Notes: generated by a model not told the origin, from the letters alone. DNA of 58,573 nucleotides from Alphaproteobacteria bacterium (GCA_030431875.1 JAUIIG010000013.1:1-58573), one strand, 5' to 3'; numbered from the stretch's first letter, positions 44,288 through 54,485 are shown. Made by a program: numbers and translations.

Positions 44288-44595
44288 CCGACCGTTACGA
44301 CAGCAAGCCCTTCCTCCGCCTCCTCGACAGCTACGTGATGGACGCCATCGGCCATCTCGACGAGGCCAATGCCAAGTGGCTGACCGAGGCCGAACCGCAT
44401 TTCCGCCATACCTTTGGCGAGCAGGGCACGTGGCGCGAGATCGTCGAGGCGCGGATGCAGTTTCCCGCCGGCATTCGCGACGCCATCCGCGAACTGTGGG
44501 AAAATGGCCGCGCCAAGGCGCTCGCGGCCAACGGGGTGGAGCCGACGCCCGGCCAGTTCACCCGCCAGTTCGTCGATACCAACTTCCCCCATTGA
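44284..44595 (+). CDS. Conserved hypothetical protein, 103 residues
   Basis: A soluble, mainly helical 103-residue protein with many aromatic residues (YDSKPFLRLLDSYVMDAIG, ending RQFVDTNFPH). No signal or membrane helix. I do not recognise a named family, though compact proteins of this type occur in sphingomonads. It overlaps the lipoprotein gene by 4 nt and is 17 nt from the next gene. Confidence 0.7.
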   Translation: MTDRYDSKPFLRLLDSYVMDAIGHLDEANAKWLTEAEPHFRHTFGEQGTWREIVEARMQFPAGIRDAIRELWENGRAKALAANGVEPTPGQFTRQFVDTNFPH

Positions 44596-44612
44596 ATCCG
44601 GCAGGAGCAAGA

Positions 44613-45062
44613 ATGTCCGCACCCGAAATCACCGATGAGCAGATGGCCTTGCTGCTGCAAGCCAGCCGCGAGTTCGCCTTTGAACAGATGGCTGCCGGCA
44701 AGCGCGTGCTGCCCTTCGGCACCCGCGTGAAGACCGACGGCGAGATCGAATTCGTATCACTGGCCCCGGAAGGCACTGACCAGCCGCTGGACGTCATCTA
44801 CGGCGCAACGCGCGATGCCATTGCCAGTGAAGCGAGCGAAGGCAAGCTCGTCGCCGCCAGCCTCGTGGCGGCGGTGGAACTGGCGGAACCGCAGGACGGC
44901 TACGACAAGGCGATCCGCATCCACCTGGAAGCTCCCGGCTTCGTGCGGCAGGTATTGTCACCGTTCTCGGTCACCGAGCCTGCCGAAGGCGAGGAGGAGG
45001 GGCAGCTCAATCTCGGCAGCCTGATCCCCTTGATGGCCGAGGCAGAATTGTTCACTGGCTGA
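44613..45062 (+). CDS. Conserved hypothetical protein, 149 residues
   Basis: A 149-residue acidic soluble protein with blocks FAFEQMAAGKRVLPFGTRVK, VAAVELAEPQDGYDKAIRIHLE (in part) and the C-terminal LIPLMAEAELFTG. The start is the ATG after AGGAG; the open frame extends upstream only into the previous gene. The function is unknown. It is last in the glmU run before a 116-nt gap and glmS. Confidence 0.7.
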   Translation: MSAPEITDEQMALLLQASREFAFEQMAAGKRVLPFGTRVKTDGEIEFVSLAPEGTDQPLDVIYGATRDAIASEASEGKLVAASLVAAVELAEPQDGYDKAIRIHLEAPGFVRQVLSPFSVTEPAEGEEEGQLNLGSLIPLMAEAELFTG

Positions 45063-45178
45063 TGCAATGCCATCGTGCGTTCAGCCAGCAATTGGCAAAG
45101 GCGCGCCAACATACCTAAACGGATTGCCAATCATCAGCGGCTAACCGGTCAGCTGAACCAGCAGGGATTATCGCGGGA

Positions 45179-47017
45179 ATGTGCGGAATTATCGGAATCG
45201 TCGGCCAGCATGAAGTCGCCAGCCGACTGGTCGATGGCCTCAAGCGGATGGAATATCGCGGCTATGACAGCGCCGGGGTCTGCACCGTGCACGATGGCGC
45301 GCTGGTGCGCCGCCGCGCGCAGGGCAAACTGGTCAACCTGGTGGAGGAGCTGTCCGGCAACCCCGCACCCGGCGTAACCGGCATCGCCCACACACGCTGG
45401 GCCACGCATGGCGCACCGACCGAACACAATGCCCACCCGCATGCCACCCAACACGTGGCGCTGGTGCACAACGGCATTATCGAGAACTTCAAGGAATTGC
45501 GTGACGAGCTGCGCGCCAATGGCCGCCAGTTCGAAAGCGAGACTGACACCGAGGTGGTGGTCCACCTGGTCAGTCGCGAGATTGAAGCAGGCAAGTCGCC
45601 GGAGGACGCCGTGGCCGCCGTGCTGCCGCGTCTGCGCGGTGCCTTTGCCCTGGCGATTGCTTTCCGCGACCATCCTGACCTGCTGATCGGCGCCCGTCTC
45701 GGCTCCCCGCTGGTGGTCGGCTACGGTCCGCAGGACGACAAGGGCGGCGAGATGTACCTCGGCTCCGACGCCCTGGCGCTGGCTCCGCTCACCCAGCACA
45801 TCGCCTACCTCGAGGAAGGTGACTGGGTCACCATCACGCAGGATGGCGCGACCATTCGCGATGCCGACGGCAAGGTGGTGCAGCGCGACATCCAGTCGTC
45901 CGGTGCCTCTGCCGTGGCGATCGAGAAGGGCAATTACCGCCACTTCATGCAGAAGGAGATCTTCGAGCAGCCGACCGTGGTCGCCCAGACCCTGCGCAGC
46001 TACCTGCGTCCGGGCGAACAGCGCGTTGCCCTGCCACAGATCGACTTCGATATTTCCGCGATCGACCGCATCACCATCGTTGCCTGCGGCACCTCCTATT
46101 ATGCTGGAATGGTGGCGAAATACTGGTTCGAACAGTTCGCCCGCGTGCCGGTCGACATCGATTTCGCCAGCGAGTTCCGGTACCGCGACCCGATCCTGAC
46201 GCCGGGCGGGCTGGCCTTGTTCATCAGCCAGAGCGGCGAGACCGCCGATACTCTCGCCGCGCTCAAGCATTGCAAGGCCAACGGCCAGGTCATTGCCTCG
46301 GTGGTCAACGTGCCCACCAGCTCGATGGCGCGCGAGAGCGACCTGCTGCTGCCGACCCATGCCGGGCCGGAGATCGGCGTGGCTTCGACCAAGGCCTTTA
46401 CCTGCCAGCTTGCTGTCCTCGCTGCCTTGGCCGCGCATTTTGCGGTCAAAAAGGGCCTGATGGATCATGCGGAAGAGGCAGAGGTCGTGAAGCACCTGCT
46501 CGAAGCGCCTGCCAGCCTCAACGCCGCGCTCGACCATGATGACGAGATTGCCGATATGGCGCACCTCATCGCGCCCGCGCGCGACGTGCTGTACCTGGGG
46601 CGCGGGGCGGACTTTCCGCTGGCCCTGGAAGGTGCGCTGAAGCTGAAGGAAATCAGCTACATCCACGCCGAAGGTTATGCTTCGGGCGAGATGAAGCATG
46701 GCCCCATCGCACTGATTGACGATGCCGTGCCGGTGATCGTGCTCGCGCCCAGCGGCCCGCTGTTCGAAAAGACCGTGTCCAACATGCAGGAAGTGCAGGC
46801 GCGCGGCGGCAAGGTGGTGCTGATCTCCGACGCGGACGGCATTGCGCAGGCTGGCGAGGACTGCATGGCCGTGATCGAGATGCCCAAGGTGCATCCGCTG
46901 ATCGCGCCGCTGGTCTATGCCGTACCGGTGCAATTGCTGGCCTATCACGTCGCCGTGGCCAAGGGCACCGACGTCGACCAGCCGCGAAATCTGGCGAAAT
47001 CCGTAACCGTCGAATAA
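45179..47017 (+). CDS. glmS: Glutamine-fructose-6-phosphate aminotransferase (isomerising)
   Basis: A 612-residue enzyme that makes glucosamine-6-P from fructose-6-P and glutamine, the entry to UDP-GlcNAc synthesis. Cys2 of MCGIIGIVG is the glutaminase nucleophile. The linker leads to two SIS domains (ACGTSYYAGM, SQSGETADTL), and the enzyme ends with the canonical NLAKSVTVE. The glmU gene that completes the route is 1.5 kb upstream on the same strand. The 116-nt upstream gap shows no glmS ribozyme; it contains a TTGGC/GCCAA repeat. Confidence 0.97.
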   Translation: MCGIIGIVGQHEVASRLVDGLKRMEYRGYDSAGVCTVHDGALVRRRAQGKLVNLVEELSGNPAPGVTGIAHTRWATHGAPTEHNAHPHATQHVALVHNGIIENFKELRDELRANGRQFESETDTEVVVHLVSREIEAGKSPEDAVAAVLPRLRGAFALAIAFRDHPDLLIGARLGSPLVVGYGPQDDKGGEMYLGSDALALAPLTQHIAYLEEGDWVTITQDGATIRDADGKVVQRDIQSSGASAVAIEKGNYRHFMQKEIFEQPTVVAQTLRSYLRPGEQRVALPQIDFDISAIDRITIVACGTSYYAGMVAKYWFEQFARVPVDIDFASEFRYRDPILTPGGLALFISQSGETADTLAALKHCKANGQVIASVVNVPTSSMARESDLLLPTHAGPEIGVASTKAFTCQLAVLAALAAHFAVKKGLMDHAEEAEVVKHLLEAPASLNAALDHDDEIADMAHLIAPARDVLYLGRGADFPLALEGALKLKEISYIHAEGYASGEMKHGPIALIDDAVPVIVLAPSGPLFEKTVSNMQEVQARGGKVVLISDADGIAQAGEDCMAVIEMPKVHPLIAPLVYAVPVQLLAYHVAVAKGTDVDQPRNLAKSVTVE

Positions 47018-47088
47018 GTCGAAGAATTACTCGAATACGGGGTAGCGACTTTACCGGGCACTAACCATTGCGCGGGTAATCAACGCGC

Positions 47089-49440
47089 GTGAGCAACAAG
47101 CATTCCGGCTTGCCGCCCCTGCCGCTGAAGCTTTCCGCGATGCAGGTGATCGGCCTTCGCGACCCTGATGAGGGCGACTGGTCGCGGCTGCGCACTCTGC
47201 AATATGCTGAATTACAACAGGTTTCGCTGCTCCGCATCGTCGCCCACGGAGCGGCTGCCTCGCTGGCGGTCTTCCTGTATTACCAACTGCTCCCGCTGTG
47301 GATACTCGGACTCTGGTTGCTCGGGGTCGTTGCAGCGGTATGGAACGTAAGCCGCCTAGATCACAAGATGGGCGACATTACCCGGCGCGGTGTGCAGCGG
47401 AGTGACTTCAATCACCATGCGCTTGCCGTGGCCGGATGTGCCTTGCCCTGGTGCGTGGCCTTGCTGTTTTTCGTACCGCTTGGCACGACTGCTGAACACT
47501 ATGCCCTGTGGGCTTTGGCGATCATGCTGATTTCCGGCAGTGCCGCCACGATGACGAGCACGCCGGTGGCCGCGGTGGTGTTCGACCTGAGCGTGGGGGC
47601 AGCGGCTGCCGCCTCCTTCGTCGTGTCAGGCAACTATGCTTTTGCTGTCGTCACGGTGCTCTATGCGGGGCTCATTGTCAGCGCCGCGCTGCGTTCGGCG
47701 CGTATCTACCTGTCCTCTCGCATCGCCGAAGCCGGCGTCGCGGAAAAGGACGAGGTGGTGTCGCTGCTGCTACGCGAATTCGAGGAAAAGGAATCCGACT
47801 GGCTGTGGCAGGTCGATACCAATCGCCGCATCCGTGCTGCTTCACCACGCTTTGCTTTCGCCCTGGGCGTCGAGCCCACCGAGGTTGAAGGCGAGAGCTT
47901 CATCAAGCTGATTGCCGGTTCGGCCTGGGAAAGCGGTGAATTCCCGCGCAGCCTGCATGAGCTCGCCGAGAAGTTGAAACGCCGCGAGCATTTCTCCAAC
48001 CTGCTGGTGCAGGTGGAGCTTGATGGTGGCCGTCGCTGGTGGGAACTTTCCGGCACACCGATGCATGACGACGCGGGAAGCTACGTCGGATTCCGCGGCG
48101 TTGGCTCCGACGTCACCGAGCAGCGCGACCGCGACGAAAAGATCGCATACCTTGCGCGCTATGACACGCTGACCGGGCTGCCCAATCGCCTCATGCTCAC
48201 CGAGGCGCTGGGCGAGGCCATGCGCCATGCCGACCAGTGGAAGAGCCGCTGCGCTTTCCTGATGATCGACCTCGACCGCTTCAAGGCGGTGAACGATTCG
48301 CTTGGCCACCAGGTTGGCGACCGACTGCTGGCCAAGGTGTCCAAGCGGCTTGCCGGGGTCATCACCGAGGATGAACAGGTCGGCCGCTTGGGCGGTGACG
48401 AGTTTGCCGTCGTGCTGCGCGATGCGAGCGACAAGGGCCGCGTCGAGCGCCTCGCCGATGCCATTATCGACGCGCTGTCACAGCCATACCAGGTCGACAA
48501 TCACACGCTGTTTATCGGTGCCAGCGTCGGTTCGGCCATCGGTCCGCGTGACGGCTCCTCGGTGGAGATGCTCATGCGCAATGCCGACCTCGCGCTCTAT
48601 CGGGCGAAGGACGAGGGTGGCAACGAGCACTTCAGCTACGAACCGTCGATGCACGCTGACGCGGAAGAGCGCCGCAAGCTGGAATCGGCCCTGCGCCACG
48701 CCATCGGCAACGAAGAGCTGGAGCTGAACTTCCAGCCGGTGGTGAACGCCAAGACCGAAACGGTCGTGAGCTTTGAGGCCCTGCTGCGCTGGAACAGCGA
48801 GGAGCATGGCTTTGTCAGCCCCGGCAAGTTCATCCCGCTGGCCGAGGATACCCGCCTGATCGTGCCGATCGGCGAATGGGTGCTGCACGAGGCCTGCCGC
48901 GAAGCCGTGCGCTGGCCCAATGACATCAAGGTGGCGGTCAACGTTTCGGGCGAACAGCTGCTGGAACCCAACTTCAGCGCCACCGTGGTGCGCGCGCTGG
49001 CCGATACCGGGCTGCCCGCCAACCGGCTGGAGATCGAGGTGACCGAAAGCGTCTTCCTGCGCGATGGCCGCACCGCGCGCCAGACGCTGGAAGAGATCAT
49101 GGCACTCGGTTGCTCGATCGCGCTGGATGACTTTGGCACCGGCTATTCGTCGCTCGGCTACCTGCGCACCCTGCGCTTCTCCACCATCAAGGTGGACCGC
49201 AGCTTCGTGCAGGGCGCTGCCGCTGACAACCAGGAAAGCCTGGCGATTATCCGTGCGGTGGTGGCCATGGCCCGCAGCCTGGAGATGTCGACCACTGCCG
49301 AAGGCGTGGAAGACGCCCAGCAGGCAGAACTGATCCGCGAACTGGGCTGTACCAAGATCCAGGGGTACTACTTCGGCCGCCCGATGGGCGCGGTCGAAGC
49401 GCGCTCGCTGGTGGTCAAAGGTCGCAGCCGAGCCGCGTAG
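47089..49440 (+). CDS. Membrane PAS-GGDEF-EAL cyclic-di-GMP protein
   Basis: A 783-residue protein with a GTG start. Several N-terminal membrane helices (about 50-210) form a sensor region, followed by a PAS domain (about 225-345), a GGDEF domain (RLGGDEFAVVL near 445) and an EAL domain (FEALLRW, NVSGEQL, EVTESVF, DDFGTGYSSLG, AEGVE). Catalytic residues of both output domains look intact, so it may make and break c-di-GMP. The RxxD inhibitory site before GGDEF is absent. No partner gene adjoins it. A PilZ protein is encoded at 23.4 kb. Confidence 0.93.
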   Translation: MSNKHSGLPPLPLKLSAMQVIGLRDPDEGDWSRLRTLQYAELQQVSLLRIVAHGAAASLAVFLYYQLLPLWILGLWLLGVVAAVWNVSRLDHKMGDITRRGVQRSDFNHHALAVAGCALPWCVALLFFVPLGTTAEHYALWALAIMLISGSAATMTSTPVAAVVFDLSVGAAAAASFVVSGNYAFAVVTVLYAGLIVSAALRSARIYLSSRIAEAGVAEKDEVVSLLLREFEEKESDWLWQVDTNRRIRAASPRFAFALGVEPTEVEGESFIKLIAGSAWESGEFPRSLHELAEKLKRREHFSNLLVQVELDGGRRWWELSGTPMHDDAGSYVGFRGVGSDVTEQRDRDEKIAYLARYDTLTGLPNRLMLTEALGEAMRHADQWKSRCAFLMIDLDRFKAVNDSLGHQVGDRLLAKVSKRLAGVITEDEQVGRLGGDEFAVVLRDASDKGRVERLADAIIDALSQPYQVDNHTLFIGASVGSAIGPRDGSSVEMLMRNADLALYRAKDEGGNEHFSYEPSMHADAEERRKLESALRHAIGNEELELNFQPVVNAKTETVVSFEALLRWNSEEHGFVSPGKFIPLAEDTRLIVPIGEWVLHEACREAVRWPNDIKVAVNVSGEQLLEPNFSATVVRALADTGLPANRLEIEVTESVFLRDGRTARQTLEEIMALGCSIALDDFGTGYSSLGYLRTLRFSTIKVDRSFVQGAAADNQESLAIIRAVVAMARSLEMSTTAEGVEDAQQAELIRELGCTKIQGYYFGRPMGAVEARSLVVKGRSRAA

Positions 49441-49449
49441 TTTGCCTTT

Positions 49450-49683
49450 CGATCCGGCCTCCGCCGGATCGTCCTCGGTGCTGTTCGCTCCGCCCTTCGG
49501 GCTGCGCGGCACCTGCGGCGCGCGCGCTTGCGCTCGGTCGGTCGCTGGTAGCGACCGAGATTGGCACTGCTTTGCGGTCATGAACTTGAAACGGGCCGCA
49601 GGCCCGCAAGGCCGACCGGCCGCCCGCAGCGGGCGCAGCTATGCTGCGCGTCTAGCGAGGACGCTCACGCGGAGGCGTGAGCG
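49450..49683. repeat. Cluster of six small perfect hairpins
   Basis: Within 234 nt between the convergent GGDEF/EAL and purQ genes are CGATCCGGC/GCCGGATCG (49450-49471), GCCC-TTC-GGGC (49492-49502), TCGGTCGCT/AGCGACCGA (49538-49558), CGGGCC/GGCCCG (49592-49606), GCGCAGC/GCTGCGC (49633-49649) and CGCTCACGC/GCGTGAGCG (49662-49683). The last lies over the C-terminus of purQ. None has a clear T-run, but together they could stop transcription or be a REP-like element. Confidence 0.85.
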
Positions 49684-50342
49684 AAAGACGAAATAACACT
49701 CTCGAACAGCCGCCGACCGTCGCTGCCGCCCTGAGCGGGTTCGATGGCGCGTTCGGGGTGGGGCATCATGCCGAGCACGTTGCCCTGTGCATTCAGCACT
49801 CCGGCAATATCGCGCTGCGAGCCATTCACTTCGTCCAGATAGCGGAATGCGACGCGGCCTTCGCCTTCGAGGCGGTCCAGCGTCTCGGCATCGGCGAAGT
49901 AGTTGCCGTCGTGGTGCGCTACGGGAATCTGGATCGTCTCGCCCGCTTCATAGGCACTGGTGAACAGGCTTTGGCTGTTCTCCACCTTCAGCGGCACGGT
50001 GCGGCAGACGAAGGTCTGGCCGGCATTGCGCATCAGGGCGCCTGGCAGCAGGCCGCTTTCGGTCAGCACCTGGAAGCCGTTGCAGACGCCCAGTACGGGG
50101 ACGCCCCGTTCGGCAGCGGCCTTGACCGAGCGCATGATCGGGCTGTTCGCTGCCATGGCGCCAGAGCGCAGGTAGTCGCCGTAGGAAAATCCACCCGGCA
50201 GGGCGATGAAGTCGAGCCCGTCAGGCAAGTCGGCATCGCCGTGCCAGACCTTCACCGGCTCCTTGCCCGAGACATCGCGCAGCGCGACCCACATGTCGCG
50301 GTCGCAGTTCGATCCGGGGAAGGTAACGACTGCGGTCTTCAT
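49665..50342 (-). CDS. purQ: FGAM synthase glutaminase subunit PurQ
   Basis: A 225-residue class I glutamine amidotransferase that feeds ammonia to PurL. It opens [15 protein letters not shown], has the nucleophile Cys in VLGVCNGFQ, and the His-Glu pair in MMPHPERA. It shares a TGATG with purS upstream. The C-terminus (SSFAHASA) is encoded within one of the palindromes that fill the intergenic region, so its last codons may have been replaced by that repeat. purL is not in the window. Confidence 0.95.
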   Translation of the reverse strand: MKTAVVTFPGSNCDRDMWVALRDVSGKEPVKVWHGDADLPDGLDFIALPGGFSYGDYLRSGAMAANSPIMRSVKAAAERGVPVLGVCNGFQVLTESGLLPGALMRNAGQTFVCRTVPLKVENSQSLFTSAYEAGETIQIPVAHHDGNYFADAETLDRLEGEGRVAFRYLDEVNGSQRDIAGVLNAQGNVLGMMPHPERAIEPAQGGSDGRRLFESVISSFAHASA

Positions 50343-50575
50343 CAGCCGACCTTCTCGATGCGGTAGTTCTCGATCACCATGTTGGCGAGCAGCTTCTGGC
50401 ACATCTCGTCCAGCGCGGCGTCTGTCGTGCTGTCGGCCACGTCGAGTTCGACGGTGCGGCCGATGCGGACGTCCTCGACCCCTTCGAAGCCAAGTCCTTC
50501 CAGCGCGTGGTGGACGGCGCGACCCTGCGGATCGAGCACGCCGGGCTTCAGGCTGACATGGATGCGGACTTTCAT
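50342..50575 (-). CDS. purS: FGAM synthase subunit PurS
   Basis: A 77-residue small subunit that bridges PurQ and PurL in the multi-subunit formylglycinamidine synthase. The opening [17 protein letters not shown] and [17 protein letters not shown] are typical. The AGAGG ribosome site is about 10 nt upstream, and coupling to purQ is by one base. Confidence 0.95.
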   Translation of the reverse strand: MKVRIHVSLKPGVLDPQGRAVHHALEGLGFEGVEDVRIGRTVELDVADSTTDAALDEMCQKLLANMVIENYRIEKVG

Positions 50576-50668
50576 GGGGCAGGACCTCTGCTGCAGGAGA
50601 ATCTGCCGCAGCCTATGGCGATTGTGCAGTGCACCCGCAAGGGGGTGAAAGCGGTTCTGCCCCGCCGG

Positions 50669-53593
50669 TCACTCCGTCGCCGCTTCGCCTCCGGTTTCGC
50701 TCGCTTGCTCGCGCGGCAAGACCACGAACTCCAGCCGGTCAGCCGGGTCGAGGTACTGCATGGCCAGCGCCTGGACGTCTTCGACCGTGACTGCCTCGAC
50801 CATCTCCCGGGCGGACAGGTAGCGGTCGATGCGGTCAGGCTCCGTCTGGGCGCGATCGACGAGGCTCATCCAGCCGCCGTTGCTGTCCAGCTGGTTATCG
50901 ATGGCCTCCACCAACGGCTGGCGCGCGCGCAGCAGCACGTCTTCGTCGACCGGTGCATTGCGCAAGTCGGCAATGGCGGAAAGCATGGCTTCGCGGGTGG
51001 GATCGACCTGCGCCGTATCGACCTGTGCCGAGACGTCGAAGGTGCCATAGCCGGGATAGGTGCGCGAAAGGTCGACGCTGACCGAAGGCGAATAGGTCTG
51101 TCCCAGCTCCTCACGGATGACATCGAGCATGATCAGGCGGGTCACGCGCTCAAGCATGTTGAGCTGCATCGATTCCGCCGGATCGCTGTCGTCCCGCGTG
51201 GGCCAGAGCATCATCAGCATGGCCTGGTTGGGCTGGCCGTCGTGATAGACGGTGCGTGCCTCGCGGTTGGCGGTGAAGCTGCGCTGGCGGGCGTCCTCGT
51301 AGGCGCCGAATGCGTCTTCCCGGGCAGGCAGGGTGCCCAGCGTGCGCGCCACCAGTTCCACCACTGCGTCCTCGTCGATGTCGCCGACCACGGCCAGTTC
51401 CATCGCGCCGTGCTGCCAGCGGTCGCTGATGTCATCGCGCAGCTTGGCGAAGTTCAGCGCGAGGTAGTCCTCTTCCGATTGCAGGGTGAAGCGCGGATCG
51501 CCGTCCGAAATCACTTCGCCAATCGCATTACTCAGCGCGGCGCTGGGCGTGGCGCTTAGCCGGTCGAAGAAGCTTTGCACGTTGCGGCGGTACTGCGCCT
51601 CTGCGGTGGAACGATAGCCGGGGTCGACCAGCGCGGCAGTCATCAGCTGCAATTGCAGCTCGAGATCGCGCGGCGTGGTGGCGGCCGACATGCGGAAGGT
51701 TTCGTCCGCCGAACCGACGTTGAACGACACCTGGCGACCCGCCAGCACGGTCTGCAGTTCGTCCAGCGTGTGTTCGCCCAGGCCGCCGCTCGGCAGCGAG
51801 CCGACCAGCGCGGTGGCCAGCGGATTGTCCGCCGTGCTCAGCAGGTCACCACCGTCGATGTTCAGCTGCACGAGCACGCGCTCTTCCTGCAGGTCGGTAT
51901 GTTTGAGGTTGAGCATCAGGCCGTTGGCAAAGCGGATGGTACGGATGTCCAGCCGGTCATCGACCGTGTCACTCACGACCGCGCCCGCCGTACCGAAATC
52001 GGTGTAGGCGAACTCGACCGCATCGGCTTCGCTAGGTGCTTCCAGCGCAATGGCCATGCCCTCGCTCCATGCCTGGCGCAGAGCCAGCTCTCCGCCTTCG
52101 GGCGCGTCGCTTCCGGTGAAACGGATCAGCGGATCGTCGAGCGGAACAAGCTCGGCCTGCAAGGCGGCCAATACGGCTTCCGGCGTGATCTCCGGTTCGT
52201 GCTCGGAGAACCGTTCGAGCGCGCTGGCGGGCGTGGTGGGCACCTGTCCATCGCGCAGCAGGGTGAGCGCCCCGGTCAGGAAATCGCGATTGCCCCGCGT
52301 GGCAGCGCTGGCGGCGTTGCTTTCGATGGCCTGCCGCAGGTTGGCTACCTGCTCGGCCACTTCAGCCTCGGTGAAGCCGAATTCCAGCGCGCGGCGATAT
52401 TCTTCCTGCGCGGCGGCGAGGCCACGCTGCCATTCGCCTTCGTTGGTCAGCACGTCGAGCGATGTGGTGCGGCCGGCCTCGAACACGTCACCGGTATCGA
52501 ACCGGGCATTGCGGAAAGGCGGGTCTTCCTGCCGCGCCAGGCTCTGCAGGCGGCGGTTGATCACGGCATAGCCAATCTGCCGGAGCACGCGGGCGCGGCG
52601 GCTGGCGGCAGTATCGGGCTCGCCCAGCCATTCGCCATTGCGCGACACCGAAATGCTGGCCGACAGGGCGGGGTCGAGGAAGATGTCGGTCCGGCCCGAC
52701 AGTTCCGGATCGATCGGGCCGAAGTCGGGCGTTTCCAGTCGCGGCTCGCCCTGCCAGCTGGCGAAGCGGGCGCGGATCATGGCCTCGACCTCGTCCGGAT
52801 CGTAATCGCCCACGACGATCAGCGCGGTGTTCTCCGGCCGGTAGACGCGTTCGTAAAGCGCGCGCAGGGCAGCGCCGGTTGCTACCTCGATGGACTCTGC
52901 GGATTCGGGCGCGCCGATTGGCATGCGCTGCGAAAAGCGGCTGCCGGGGTAGAGGAAGTCGAGGTTATCGATGGTGTTGCGCAGCTGGTATGTATCGCGC
53001 ACGCGCCGTTCGGACAGGATGATGCCCTTCTCGCGGTCCACGGCTTCGTCGTCGAAAGTGATCTCGCTGGCGGTCTCGCGCATCAGCATCAGCGCGGTGT
53101 CGAGCAGGTCCACATCGTTGCGCGGCAAGTCCAGCCGGTAAAGCGTGGTATCGAAACCCGTGCTGGCATTGGTGTCGGCCCCGAAGGCGAGTCCTTCGCG
53201 CTCCAGCAAGTGCACCATCTCGCCCTCGGGCACGTTGGTGGAACCGTTGAACGCCATGTGTTCGATGAAGTGGGCATAGCCCTCCTCACCGTCTTGTTCT
53301 GACACCGAACCGGCATCGACCCAGAAGTAGACCAGTCCCTGTTCCGGCGGCGTGGAATTGGCACGAATGATGTAGCGCATGCCGTTGTCGAGCTGGCCGA
53401 CGCGGTAGTCAGTGTCGAACGGCAGGTCGCTCTCGGCGATCTCGGGGAAGACAGCCGCGACTTCGGCGGGCACGCCGACGGAGGCGTCCCGGCTCTGCTC
53501 AGTATATTCTGGCGCCTGTGCGGCGAGCGGCTGGCCAAGGGCAAGCGGTAAGGCGAGCGCGGTGGTAAGAACCGCGAGTTTACGGAAATTCAT
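50669..53593 (-). CDS. M16 family zinc metallopeptidase (pitrilysin type)
   Basis: A 974-residue exported peptidase. I use the Met that gives a clean signal peptide (ending PLAAQ). The active inverted zinc motif HFIEH is in EEGYAHFIEHMAFNGSTN, with a downstream Glu about 75 residues later. Two more M16-like halves follow, so one active and one inactive pair fill the clam-shell fold. It probably degrades peptides in the periplasm. It stands between purS and purC but shows no purine link. Confidence 0.92.
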   Translation of the reverse strand: MNFRKLAVLTTALALPLALGQPLAAQAPEYTEQSRDASVGVPAEVAAVFPEIAESDLPFDTDYRVGQLDNGMRYIIRANSTPPEQGLVYFWVDAGSVSEQDGEEGYAHFIEHMAFNGSTNVPEGEMVHLLEREGLAFGADTNASTGFDTTLYRLDLPRNDVDLLDTALMLMRETASEITFDDEAVDREKGIILSERRVRDTYQLRNTIDNLDFLYPGSRFSQRMPIGAPESAESIEVATGAALRALYERVYRPENTALIVVGDYDPDEVEAMIRARFASWQGEPRLETPDFGPIDPELSGRTDIFLDPALSASISVSRNGEWLGEPDTAASRRARVLRQIGYAVINRRLQSLARQEDPPFRNARFDTGDVFEAGRTTSLDVLTNEGEWQRGLAAAQEEYRRALEFGFTEAEVAEQVANLRQAIESNAASAATRGNRDFLTGALTLLRDGQVPTTPASALERFSEHEPEITPEAVLAALQAELVPLDDPLIRFTGSDAPEGGELALRQAWSEGMAIALEAPSEADAVEFAYTDFGTAGAVVSDTVDDRLDIRTIRFANGLMLNLKHTDLQEERVLVQLNIDGGDLLSTADNPLATALVGSLPSGGLGEHTLDELQTVLAGRQVSFNVGSADETFRMSAATTPRDLELQLQLMTAALVDPGYRSTAEAQYRRNVQSFFDRLSATPSAALSNAIGEVISDGDPRFTLQSEEDYLALNFAKLRDDISDRWQHGAMELAVVGDIDEDAVVELVARTLGTLPAREDAFGAYEDARQRSFTANREARTVYHDGQPNQAMLMMLWPTRDDSDPAESMQLNMLERVTRLIMLDVIREELGQTYSPSVSVDLSRTYPGYGTFDVSAQVDTAQVDPTREAMLSAIADLRNAPVDEDVLLRARQPLVEAIDNQLDSNGGWMSLVDRAQTEPDRIDRYLSAREMVEAVTVEDVQALAMQYLDPADRLEFVVLPREQASETGGEAATE

Positions 53594-53658
53594 GGCCGCC
53601 CTCATGGCACCGGCTTGCTGAACGGGCAATGGCCGGTGCTGTAGGCGGGAGAGTTCGC

Positions 53659-54468
53659 TTATTTCTTGGGCTTGGCAGGCGGGCTGCTGCGCAGGCGCGA
53701 GCGGTGGGCGCTCATGTCCAGCACTTCGCCCGGGCTGTTGTCCTCGCCCGACAGCACGCCGAGGCGGCGGGCCACTTCCTGGTAGGCCTCTTCTTCTCCG
53801 CCAAGGTCACGGCGGAAGCGGTCCTTGTCCATCTTCTCGTTGGTGTTGAAGTCCCACAGGCGGCAATTGTCCGGGCTGAACTCGTCGGCCAGGATCACGC
53901 GGCTGTAGTCACCATCGTAGATGCGGCCGAATTCCAGCTTGAAGTCGATCAGGCGGATGTCGACGGCGGCGAACATGCCGGACAGGAAATCGTTGATGCG
54001 GATCGCCATGGCGGCGATGTCCTGCATTTCCTCGTGCCCGGCCCAGTTGAAGGCGGCGATGTGCTCTTCCGACACCAGCGGATCGCCCAGCGCATCGTCC
54101 TTCAGGTAGTATTCGATCAGCGTGTGCGGCAGCATCTCGCCTTCCTCGATGCCGAAACGCTTGGCGATCGAGCCGGCGGCCACGTTGCGCACCACCACCT
54201 CAAGAGGAATGATCTCCACCTGTCGCACCAGCTGTTCGCGCATGTTCAGGCGGCGGATGAAGTGGGTGGGGATGCCGATGTGGGCAAGCCGCGTGAAAAT
54301 GTACTCGCTGATGCGGTTGTTGATCACGCCCTTGCCGTTGATCGTACCCTTTTTCTGGGCGTTGAAGGCGGTGGCATCGTCCTTGAAGTACTGGATCAGC
54401 GTGCCCGGTTCGGGGCCTTCGTAAAGGATCTTGGCCTTGCCTTCGTAGATCTGGCGACGGCGGGACAT
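53659..54468 (-). CDS. purC: SAICAR synthetase
   Basis: A 269-residue ATP-dependent enzyme joining CAIR and aspartate in purine synthesis. It opens [19 protein letters not shown] and contains [24 protein letters not shown] and [20 protein letters not shown]. The start used follows AAAGG; the 17 codons upstream are read from the leader hairpin and are not plausible. The acidic/basic tail PPAKPKK extends a little beyond the usual end. It has its own promoter and a terminator-like leader. Confidence 0.96.
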   Translation of the reverse strand: MSRRRQIYEGKAKILYEGPEPGTLIQYFKDDATAFNAQKKGTINGKGVINNRISEYIFTRLAHIGIPTHFIRRLNMREQLVRQVEIIPLEVVVRNVAAGSIAKRFGIEEGEMLPHTLIEYYLKDDALGDPLVSEEHIAAFNWAGHEEMQDIAAMAIRINDFLSGMFAAVDIRLIDFKLEFGRIYDGDYSRVILADEFSPDNCRLWDFNTNEKMDKDRFRRDLGGEEEAYQEVARRLGVLSGEDNSPGEVLDMSAHRSRLRSSPPAKPKK

Positions 54469-54485
54469 TGGCAAACCTTTCAACT

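Noticed and set aside
45063-45178. Possible glmS ribozyme upstream of glmS
   Set aside because: The gap is only 116 nt, with no ribozyme core; that ribozyme is a feature of Gram-positive bacteria.
45149-46948. A 599-codon open frame antisense to glmS
   Set aside because: glmS is unmistakable on the plus strand; the antisense frame is a by-product of GC-rich codon use.
51575-53302. A 575-codon open frame antisense to the M16 peptidase
   Set aside because: The peptidase has its zinc motif and signal on the minus strand; the antisense frame has no recognisable domain.
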